A DNA stretch of 64,000 nucleotides from Puffinus mauretanicus (taxonomy: Eukaryota > Chordata > Aves > Procellariiformes > Procellariidae): positions 496,001-560,000 of the forward strand of contig JAJKFH010002906.1 of the NCBI GenBank assembly GCA_023333565.1, written 5' to 3'. Shown here piece by piece: positions 1 through 9,120 of this stretch; within the stretch, counting starts at the first letter, position 1, and each line of letters starts with the position of its first letter. Position numbers and translations under genes: made by a program. The notes beneath the pieces were generated by a model. The model was given only the letters and a program-made list of their open reading frames with translations. It had not been told where the DNA came from and ran no database searches.

Positions 1-718
1 AGATTATTCAGCTGTTAGACTGCAGACTAGATAAAGCTCTGAATGGAGCAGAATAGGATAGAATACACCTCTCAGAGATGCTTCAGGTTCTCTTCAGAGG
101 TAAACAGACAACACATCTGCTTTACACATTTAAATTTGAGGGCTTTTTCTTTTTTGCAATCACTATTACTAATTATACATATTATGATAATGCCTAATGG
201 CCTCAATTATGAGTCATTATGCAACATGCTATATCACACATAGTATGAACAAGAACTGCACTTTTCAACTCCTGGTAGACAGGGCTAGACCTGGACCTAA
301 GGGTAATTCTGCAGCAAATTTCAGAAATCAAGAAATTGAGCCTGCAAAAAGTTTGATGAGCTTCAATTACAAACTCAATTAACTCCAATAAAAAAAAGGA
401 AACAAGAACTGTTTTATCATGAAATAAAGTTTAAGCAAAGTCTCATCTGCAATCACACACAAACGCTGCTGATATCACCATTACTATTAATAAGAGTTTT
501 CACTATATAAAGAAAGAAAGGCCAAGAACTAATATAAAACCTTTTGCTACTCCATCACAACTCTAATAAAAAGCTCCACTGAAAAAATGCTTCTTTGTAA
601 ATGCCAGCAGGCTTCTATAGCAAAGTTCTGCCCATCAGAAGCTTTTAGGCAGGTTAAAAAAGCATATGCCAAACTCTTCTTACACATCCCCCTTACAGTA
701 AGGTAGAAAATTACTTAC
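1..718 (-). other. NDUFV2: NDUFV2 intron 2 (partial)
   Basis: This is AT-rich DNA downstream of exon 2 in the direction of the gene, running off the window. It begins with the donor gtaagt next to exon 2. I see no further exon and no recognisable repeat; the short open frames here have no protein resemblance. Confidence 0.75.
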
Positions 719-784
719 CACAAATAAGGCTCCTCCACTGGCATTGCACACTGCTGTTCTATGTAAGCATCGGATTTGTCTTAT
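719..784 (-). CDS. NDUFV2: NDUFV2 coding exon 2 (presequence end and start of mature protein)
   Basis: This is a 66-base phase 0 exon on the minus strand. The acceptor is a pyrimidine-rich tract ending ttcttctgtag just right of 784. The donor is TTTGTG|gtaagtaa with its GT at 718-717. It encodes 22 residues ending IRCLHRTAVCNASGGALFV. This matches the vertebrate NDUFV2 segment of the form LHKT...GGALFV, which in the full protein is followed by HRDTPENNPDTPF from the next exon. The Arg/His-rich first half completes the targeting peptide, and the mature chain is expected to begin near the GGALFV end. That next exon and the 2Fe-2S cysteines lie beyond the left edge. The match in sequence, exon phase, strand and distance from a CpG-island exon 1 makes the assignment strong. 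Confidence 0.9.
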
Positions 785-2830
785 CTACAGAAGAAATAAA
801 GTAGATAGTGTTAATATTTAATAATTCACATACTGCTAGTGGCTGCTTTCAGAACCAGCTTGATTTCTATTCTAATTGTAAGCCATTAATTCCACTGTCA
901 TCACTAATAATTTATATTAATTCAAGAAGAGCCTGTACTATTAGGAGAGCAAATCTCTTAACTCCCCTTGACCATTTCAGACAATGTACAAGTTAAAGGA
1001 TTTAACGTCAAACAGATAATACTCTGCCACAGCTTAATTTAAGTGCCTTGAATACAAATTCTCATCAAACTTTTCATGAAGAATTTTCCAGTTTGTGACT
1101 TTATATATGTACTTTAAATTTAAAGTTTGCAGAAACTACCATTACAACTGAGGTTCTTCTCTAATAAGCATTTACATGCTCCTTCAACATTTATCTAACT
1201 GAACAGTGAGATCAGGCATAAGAGGACAAATGTAAAGTAAACACAAACCTGAAATATCAACAGAACACAGACCCATATGCAAGTTCTGTTCAGCTATTCT
1301 CTGTACTCTCTGTCTGGATCCGTCATGCCAAAACAGATCAGGATTTCTAGATTCTGGCCAGTATTACTAATATCATTTGATAATATTACCTTGTCATAAG
1401 TAATCATCTTATAACAAATTTAATTTAATGTTAATTTTATATTAATTTTTATATTGAATTCTAGATCACTTTTGAGATTTCTTAAAGTAGAAGTATAGCA
1501 TATTAACAAAAAAAACCCACCCACAACCCTCCTTAACTACTTATTTCTGTTACCGTATAAAATTTGTGGGATCAGCATCAAACTAGCAAAAATACAGTCA
1601 CGGGGTCAGATCTGAAATCCAAGCCTAAGTACCAAGGAACTACATTACCTGCTCTTCTGTAAGAGCAACCTGATCAGCTCAATCTTTTCAGCAGCAGATC
1701 ACATAGTTTCACCTGCAATGTAGTTTCACACAATGGCTGCAATCTCTCCCTGTCATATGATCAGTCCTTCCAGGAAGCACTGGATTTACTACGCAGTTAT
1801 GTGTATTATGTTGTATGCATCCATTTCCTCTTTGCTCTCCACTTCGGGCTCATCTGAAAGCAGCAGCCAGGAAAGCAATTCATCTGCCATTCTGTGTCAG
1901 AGGCCAAAATGAACTCTGGGATACATAGATAACTCTATGGACTGCAGATCGTTCCTGAGTGCCACCTTTTCCAGGAGACTCTCGGTCTACTGTCTTTGTG
2001 AACTGACACAAAACGCATCAAATGAACTGCACTGGCATGCTAACTTGAGTCCTCTCAGTGAGCCAGACAGCATATAAAATTCAAGCAAAAGTCTTACACT
2101 TTAGAGCATGCAAATACAACCGAAATTCTGCAGACAATGTTGAAAGGAGCATATAAATGAGGATGTGATGCTCTGATATAAATCACACTAAATGCGAAGT
2201 AAATATAACACACATGCAGTGTTCCTTCAAAAGGCAGCGCTTCAGATGAAAACACTTTATTCTATCCAAAGATATCGTTCTGTTTTCAAGAACCAGACCT
2301 TAAATTCCAGACCTGAAGAAGAGATAGCATGAGCACCCGTTTTTTGCACTGGCTTAAAGGATTTCAATTGGTGTGAAGAGATGACTCAGGACTGAAAAAC
2401 AAACTAAGAGGCTCCTTCCAATGGTTAGCCTTACGTACACAGGCCAGTCGGAAATTTTATTTCCACTTGCGAAGCTTCCCAATAACCTACAATAAGCACC
2501 AAGCAGTTTCTGCTGGAGCCTTTTTCACTCGATGCAGGCACTGCAACTCTAGAGCCAGCCAGGTAACTCCAGCAAGCCCCGGGGCCCCGAGGGCGAGGGA
2601 GACGCCCGGTAGCGACGCCCTTCCGCCGGCTGCGCCGGGCCTTTCTTCCCCGAGGCCGTGCCCCGCCGCAGGCCCCGGCCGGCCGCCCACCCACTGCGAG
2701 GGCAGCACCGACCTCCCACCCCCCTCCCCGCCGCGGCCTCTCTCCTCTCCCGCGGCCTCCTCCAGTCGCGCGGGCGCCCTGCCCCGGCCGGCGGGGGACA
2801 GACGTGTCGCCGTGGCTGCCTCCCCCTTAC
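785..2830 (-). other. NDUFV2: NDUFV2 intron 1
   Basis: This intron of about 2.05 kb separates the two coding exons. On the minus strand it starts with gtaagg at 2830 and ends with ttcttctgtag at 785. Its first 290 bases (2540-2830) belong to the CpG island. The rest is AT-rich, with a very AT-rich patch around 1420-1460 and an A-run at 1508-1515. I recognise no repeat or extra exon. Confidence 0.75.
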
Positions 2831-2872
2831 CGAGCGTGCGGCCGCGGCCCGCAGGGGAGCGCACAGGAACAT
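2831..2872 (-). CDS. NDUFV2: NDUFV2 coding exon 1 (start codon and N-terminal presequence)
   Basis: This is the first coding exon of the mitochondrial complex I 24 kDa subunit, an NADH dehydrogenase component carrying a 2Fe-2S cluster in the matrix arm. Read on the minus strand it starts at ATG 2872-2870 and encodes MFLCAPLRAAAARS. It ends at a good donor, CTCG|gtaagg, with the GT at 2830-2829. Its 42 bases are exactly 14 codons, so the intron is phase 0 and matches exon 2. The peptide is Arg/Ala-rich with no acidic residue, as expected of a mitochondrial targeting sequence, and resembles the start of vertebrate NDUFV2. The exon sits inside a CpG island. The start context has G at -3. An in-frame upstream ATG exists at 2971, so a longer product is possible. 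Identity rests mainly on exon 2; the mature enzyme domain is outside the window. Confidence 0.85.
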
Positions 2873-2964
2873 GGCGCCGGCGGCAGAAGCAGCGACCCCC
2901 GCCCCCCCTTCCCTCTCCTTGAGGCCTACGCTCGCCCTCCGCGCAGCGGCAAGGAGACCCGCCC

Positions 2965-2976
2965 CGCGCATGCGCC
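2965..2976. promoter_or_regulatory. NRF-1 binding palindrome
   Basis: The sequence CGCGCATGCGCC contains the perfect palindromic NRF-1 core GCGCATGCGC, about 95 bp upstream of the NDUFV2 start codon. NRF-1 is an established activator of nuclear genes for respiratory-chain subunits, which fits the gene assignment. The palindrome also supplies the upstream in-frame ATG at 2971. Confidence 0.7.
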
Positions 2977-3072
2977 GGCGACGCCCGGCTGCGCGCGCGC
3001 GCCCGCGAGCCGCACGCCCCGGGGGGAGCGCGCCGGCTGAGCTCGCGCGCGTGGGGGCGCGCGGCGGCCGTT

Positions 3073-3121
3073 GGCGGTTGGCCGTTAGAGGGTGGCGGTT
3101 GGCCGTTAGAGGGTGGCGGTT
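3073..3121. repeat. 21-bp tandem repeat at the edge of the NDUFV2 CpG island
   Basis: Two perfect copies of the 21-bp unit ggcggttggccgttagagggt occupy 3073-3093 and 3094-3114. A third partial copy, ggcggtt, ends at 3121. The array lies about 200 bp upstream of the NDUFV2 start codon, so copy number could vary between individuals and alter promoter spacing. Confidence 0.9.
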
Positions 3122-3125
3122 TGTG

Positions 3126-5904
3126 CCATCCCTTGTGATGGCCGCTCATCCAAAATGAGTGGGTTGGCGCTCACTTTACTCCGCTAGCAGGTATCATGAC
3201 TGGCTGTTCTGGAAGGAGAAGTTACCCAGGCTGTGCCCACTGCAGATGTTGAATTCTTGTCGTGTCAGACGTGGAAGGTTTGTGTCAAATAACGGAAGCA
3301 AACCACAGGATGTGTATGAGAATTTTCAGTGAATTTTAACCTTTTGTGACATACAGCAGTGTGAAAAAACAAATCCCTTTGGAAGCAAGTGTCTGTAGTA
3401 AATAGGGAGAAATTGCAGAAACCGGTGAGGGTTTTTTGGTCCCCGTGTTTTCCTCCTTCCCACCCAGTTTTGTTGATTGGGGTATTTAATGTTTGAACTG
3501 CTTGCATCTATGTTTTGACCTCCCTTGATCAGAAAAAACAGGACTAAACATTTGATCATCTTCTTGGCCTTTGATAAACTTCTCATTTTACAGTATAATT
3601 CAGTCAATACAGTACAAATATTGGAACTGAAGAAAATCTAAGTAACAGGCTCTTCCTTGGATGCAACAGGTTGTTAGAAACATGGGTCACGGGTCCATCC
3701 TTGTGTAGACCTCCTTATCGTTCAGGTCTTCCAATGTGGAATGCAAATACATCTTTTTCACTGTAAAATAAATTCACATTTTTCAAATAACAACAAAGAA
3801 GGAAGTATTTTATACCGATGAGTACTCAGCATTGCAGATTTGCAAAGCATCAGCTGATGTTCCAACACCTCTTACCATATCCTCCTTCTCCCTGAGGAGG
3901 AATCTCCCTTGCACTCCCCATCCTCTCTTCTACCCTGGCTTTCAGTGATGCAGCCTTATTAAATTCATGCAGTGCACAGTGGAGATCTATCCACATATAT
4001 TTCACTTTTGCAAAAACTGTGGTGACCTGCTAGTTGACGCTATGAGTATCAAGTACTTTTAGTAAATACATGTAGTAATTTTAGTAAAACAAAAATTCAG
4101 CCTTCCTTACAGTGTTTCCTTCATCCAAAATGTTACCTTATTTTTCATCTGCTTATTTGTATTGAAAGACCCTTTTTTACTTCAAAAGGCAGGATTAACT
4201 ACACGAGAGCAAACTGAATTTTATTAAAAAGATTTCATGACTATGGATTTGTACTGACAAAAGGATCCATCCAGGGCACGTGTCGGGACAAAAGGCCAGG
4301 GCAGACAGAACCACAGTGGCTCTGCCTGTATGGTTGGACCTGGAGGGCTCCTGTGAAGAAACCTGTGTGTATGGCGAGACAATAGCCCCACTACATCTCA
4401 ACAGATAGCTGTAGACAAAGCCCGAAACGCTAAGCAATGCACATATTAGAACAATTTAAGATACTTAGCTTATTGCTCTTTCAGCTAGTTGCATATATAC
4501 ATACTCACAGATATACACTTACATGTATATATTTGGCAACTGTTACTGTAATTAATGTCCTTTTAATCGAATACTTTTCATTTGCACAAATCAGGTAGGA
4601 TGTGGTGCTAGCTCTCTGGTTAGATTACTGCCTTTTACATTTGGGTTTACTGTAGTCGGTGGTTGTCTTTTCCTGCTCCTTATTCTTCATTTCCTCAATG
4701 CTGAGAGCTACTATCAGCATTTGTAATTTAAGTGCTGCTAACAGTATTTGATATTTTCATTGATTTGTTTTCACTAATTATTTAGTTGCTTATAAACCTC
4801 ATTCCTGTACTTGTCTACTACCCTGAGATGAATTCTTAAAACACTTAAAAGACTGCCTAAAGCAGAGCAAGCATAATGGTGCAGCGATGTTCAAGCACAA
4901 ATTACAGATTCCGTTGCTAAGCCAAATTTTTATATCCTGTTGAGAATCTGCCCTAGGCATACAGTCTAAGAATAGCAAAGGCCATGTATGATTAGACTCA
5001 GGGACAGTTCCTGTGCAGATAAATTCATAAACATTCATTTGTATACTATAAAATATACAATCATGGTAATTTATTAATTACATAAGTTAGCCCAATACAC
5101 ATTTTTCAGTTGGACTTCATAAAAGTGTTACTAAACAAGGGGGAAAAAAGCATTTGGAAGCATTTGTAATTTAAACTCAGTCTATTTATCAGATGACAAT
5201 ACTAAAAAAATAAATTGGAAACAGCGTGGCTCTGAATGGGAGTCCAGTATCTGCAGTGATCTGCAGACTTGCCCATGGGCTTTGTGCGTCCTGCCTTCTG
5301 CACGCACTGAGCTGAAGTGCCAAAGTCCTGCCCACGCGGGGCCTGATGCAGCACTGCAAAGCACGTGCATGCCACTGCTCAAACCGCCAGTGATTCCTAA
5401 GAGGGTCTTTTATGGACCACAATGATTTAAGGCAGCTCCTTTTCCAGTGTGACCCATCCATAAGGGTGTTGCAGCATACGGATACAGCCTTTATCATAAC
5501 AGGACAGCCCTACCAGCTCTCTCCATTCATTGCACCTCTCTCCCTTGTCTCTCTCCATTGCCTCTCTTATATCTTCCTTCCGGCAATGGTCACATGCTCA
5601 CAATTCCCTTCACCTGTTTCTGTTCTTGAATCAGCTGGTACTCATTAGGCCACCTCTTAATTCTTCTCCACATCTCCCCCTTTTTTGTTTATGGTTTTAT
5701 AGCATTGCCAAAGTCCTATCCGAAACTCCCGATTCCAGAACTCTTCTCCACATAAGGGAAGCTGCATTAAGGAGAACAAGACTCCCTATGTTTACTCTTC
5801 TGATAAGGGTCTGGAAATGCAGCAGATGATGTGCTTGTGCCTATGTCTCCAATAGGGCAGGTGTGCAAGGAGGGGTGAGAAATGGCAAGACCATCTCTTT
5901 CTGT
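3126..5904. other. Intergenic DNA upstream of NDUFV2, no recognised feature
   Basis: This is AT-rich sequence between the NDUFV2 island and the first LTR. The open frames here, up to about 100 codons, have no recognisable protein similarity and no splice context. Plus-strand CAG|gta sequences near the island, for example around 3190, could serve a divergent non-coding transcript, but nothing proves one. Confidence 0.5.
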
Positions 5905-5909
5905 AACCT

Positions 5910-6481
5910 TGTCGTGGTTTAACCCCAGCTGGCAACCAAGCATCACATAGCCGCTTGTTCACTCTCCTCACCCCAGTGGGATGGGGAAGAGAATCGGAAG
6001 AGCAAAAGTGAGAAAACTCATGGGTTGAAATAAGAACAGTTTAATACATAGTAGGAGTAGGAGTAGGAGTAGCAGTAATGAAAAGTAAAACAATGAGAGA
6101 GAGCGAGAGGAACAAAACCCAGGTAAAAAACCCAAGTGATGCAACCACTCATCACCCACTGACTGACCCTCAGCCGGTCCACGAGCAGCGATCACTGCCC
6201 CCTGGCCAACTCCCCCCAGGTTATATACTGAGCATGACGTCATATGGTATGGAATACCCCGTTGGCCAGTTTGGGTCAGCTGTCCTGGCTATGCTCCCTC
6301 CCAGATTCTTGTGCATCTGGCAGAGCATGGGAAGCTGAAAAGTCCTTGACTTACATAGGCACTGCTTAGCAACAACAAAACATCAGTGTGTTATCACATT
6401 ATTCTCATGCTAAATCCAAACCACAGCACTATACCAGCTACTAGGAAGAAAATTAACTTTATCCCAGCCAAAACCAGGATA
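5910..6481 (-). mobile_element. Solo LTR of an avian endogenous retrovirus, minus orientation
   Basis: This 572-bp element starts TGTCGTGGTTTAACC and ends CCAAAACCAGGATA on the plus strand; the canonical terminal CA has become TA. The 5-bp duplication AACCT flanks it at 5905-5909 and 6482-6486. A 5-bp duplication is typical of ERVL-type (class III) elements. Read on the minus strand it has a perfect CRE palindrome TGACGTCA (6235-6242), a TATA-like box (about 6221-6228) and the polyadenylation signal ATTAAA (6045-6040). There is no internal retroviral sequence on either side, so it is a recombined solo LTR. The terminal sequences match an LTR family I remember as frequent in neoavian birds. 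The edges also match the plus-strand copy at 22.6 kb. Confidence 0.93.
6048..6080. repeat. Hexamer repeat (GGAGTA)n inside the LTR
   Basis: About five imperfect units of ggagta occur in the presumed R region of the minus-strand LTR, next to its polyadenylation signal. The other LTR in this window lacks the array, so it belongs to a different subfamily or expanded locally. Confidence 0.85.
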
Positions 6482-6486
6482 AACCT

Positions 6487-8989
6487 TGCACCCTGTCCCC
6501 AGCAGCCTCACAAGCTCTAATTGCATGGGCTAGTAAGGGAGAGATGGAGCATACTATTGTTTTCTGCAAATGTAGGCTAGACAATTATTCTTGCAATCAA
6601 ATAATTATTTACTGTGCCATTGGATTTCTTTGTTAGTATGCATTATGCCAAATAATTGCTTTCAGGCTTTTGTTTTAAATGGAAATATATTAGGGATATT
6701 TAATGACTGTTACATTACTCTCCATCTTGAAATACAAAAATAAAAAAATTGGCTTTCATTAATCTTCAATCCATTATTCATGTACAGGCATTTGCTTTAT
6801 ATTTTCTGACATTCAAAAGTAGAACCTCCAGCCATAGCAGTACAAGTACTATTAACCAATCATACTTGAAAACATTCAATTTTAATTATTTTATGATACA
6901 TGCTTTAACATTAAGTAATATAAATAGTAAGTAATTTGCAGTGTAGGGACTGTGAATGTTGGCAAGCCATTTGAAGAGATTCTTCTGAAAACAGGTCATC
7001 TGGAGAGAACATAAATACTATCAAGTGGTATTACAGGCTTCTTGTCACATTAAAACACCTTCAATCAGCTCTGCTGTCAACTATGCGAAAAAGAAAAAGA
7101 AAAGGGTATTAAGATCTTTCTGAAACTTCAGCATTATACATTAGCATGTTCATATTTACACCAGTACAGTGATCTATTTTAGGAAGTGTGAAAACACAGG
7201 GGACAAACAGAAGAGATCATATTAAATAATTAAGACCTAAAAACATTGGAAAACAAAACATTCTCAGTTGCAATCTTCACATTGCAACACTGTACAAAAA
7301 ACCAGCTTATATATCCAAGAGGGTTTCGGATGAAAAAGTCTTGCTATCCTTGTGATAGATTAGATTTAATTAATCAAAAAATTATATGTACTACAGAGCA
7401 GAATTAGTGTAAATTATGATCTGAGACCCATTTCTGTAAGGAAAGTAGAGATAAAGCAGGCAATGAACTGCCTGTTCATTTACACGCTCACCTGAAGACT
7501 GTAAATATTAGAATGGATATTTATTAGCATCATAGAAGGAACTCTTCCAACAAAAGATGACTGTATGGGTAGTGTTGAGGTTGTACAGGGAACCACTTCT
7601 GCAGAATGTTTTTCTTCAGAGAAATAACTGCAGAAGGATAGAGACCGGAAAGAAAATGAGAAGGCACATCGAACATGGAAAAAAAACGAACTCACAATTA
7701 CTTAGCCACAGTGCTGAATAACAATTAAGAACCAAACTGGAAGTGAACACCAGGGAATACTGCTGCAGGGGGAGGCTGCCTGGGGTGATAACAATCTTTA
7801 CTATACCAGAGAAACCTGGAAGGTGTAGTTGCTGTTAAAGCACCCGAAAAGTTACTTCTAAAGAAGGAGCATGACACTGCCACAGGTAACTGGCCATATC
7901 TTCTGTGCTGGTGGAAAGTGGTGTAGCTCCACTGAAGGAGAAAGAACTGAGCTGATTTTCCTCATCTGAGGACCAGGCCTACTGGTTTGTGAAATATGAG
8001 CCCATATTGTATACAACAAATATATTTCAGTTCTTTTGTTGATGATCACTTTGCCTCCATGGCTTGAGTACTGGAGACGATAAATTTGCATCTCTGTTCT
8101 ACAGTTTGCTTGAAGCAAATGGTAGCAGTACCAGTAAATGATGGAGAATGACAATGAAAATAGGCTTAAGCAGTACTGTGTACCCAATGCAGATAAAATG
8201 CTTGTAACCTTGGCATCCCTTATACAACACCCACTGAATGAATAAGAGGAAGTTTTGCATTAACTGTGGAGACATGAACTCAGTAAAATATTGATACATG
8301 GTTTAGCCAGTTATTTTGTTTTATATCATGAAGGTTGATATATATTTAAATATAGAAGTAAACTGTGCTTAAATTCAAAGATGACTTGTTGGCATTCCTT
8401 CATGAGCTAGTCTGTTCTGTATACAGATGGCATTACAGATTAGCAACACACGGTATGTTTTTTCTTTACAATGCACTTCTTTTGCGACACACTGCACTTT
8501 ATTCAACATGCCTACCCATTGCTTACGTTCCTAGATGTTGCTTTAGTGTTACTGAGGTCTAACGAGCAAGCCTATACAGTAATATGAAGCATTCTTCCAC
8601 TGATAGAATAAGGGATGATGAAAAACATCTTAATGGTGTTTACTATTCACACAAAGGCATTGTACAATTTTTTAAGTCCCTTGATTAGATTCGTACTTTC
8701 TACAAATGCAGTTGTTTCAATATGTGTAGCAGTTTAAATTTCACCTTTATGTGGAAGTACACTTCATATTATGTATGAAAGTGGAAATGCACTTAAAGTT
8801 TAGAAAGAATATTAATTTAAACTGTCCTTTATTTCTACTACCCATGTTATTTAGAAATACCTAATAATAACTTAAATGTGCCCATACGGATAGATATTTG
8901 TGCTGGGAGTGAAATAATCATAGTTGGTATATAACTAAGCCTTTGTTATCCAAAGATGAAGACCTCTTTTAGAATGTAATTAGGAATTA
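6487..8989. other. Gene-free AT-rich DNA
   Basis: No gene or recognisable transposon was seen. The open frames, the longest 109 codons on the minus strand at 7858-8187, look random in composition and have no similarity I can name. Confidence 0.5.
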
Positions 8990-9120
8990 TTACATTTATT
9001 TTACAGACAGGAAAATGTGAGGCAAATGTGTACTGACCACCAGTCAGTCACAAGAGATCACCGAGAGCTGGACAAGAACACAAGTCCACTGACCTATAAC
9101 CTGGCCTCCTATTCCATGGA
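8990..9120 (-). repeat. MIR-like SINE remnant
   Basis: The stretch ttttacagacaggaaaatg followed by aggcaaatg, then gatcac, gagctgg and agaacacaagtc, follows the order of the MIR-type SINE core read in reverse complement (an acagatgaggaaactgaggca tract, then a gtcac...gagctgg...gaacccaggtc tract). Divergence is high. It could belong to a related amniote core-SINE such as AmnSINE rather than MIR proper. Confidence 0.55.

Larger units (their letters stand above)
2540..3125 (-). promoter_or_regulatory. NDUFV2: CpG-island promoter of NDUFV2
   Basis: GC content and CpG density rise sharply over about 585 bp against AT-rich flanks, and the island contains the NDUFV2 start codon. Elements visible by eye are a perfect NRF-1 core (GCGCATGCGC) at about 2966-2975, a GC box (GGGGGCGGGG on the minus strand) at about 2896-2908, and a YY1-like GCGCCATGTTC overlapping the start codon. 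There is no TATA box at a sensible distance. This is a typical nuclear OXPHOS gene promoter, likely broad and housekeeping. The transcription start is not determinable but should lie between about 2873 and 3000. The right half may also drive divergent non-coding transcription. Confidence 0.8.

Noticed and set aside
2487..3149. Long minus- and plus-strand open frames (up to 220 codons) in the NDUFV2 CpG island
   Set aside because: G+C-rich DNA lacks stop codons. The products are Arg/Ala/Pro/Gly-rich, overlap on both strands, and cross the real exon 1 donor.
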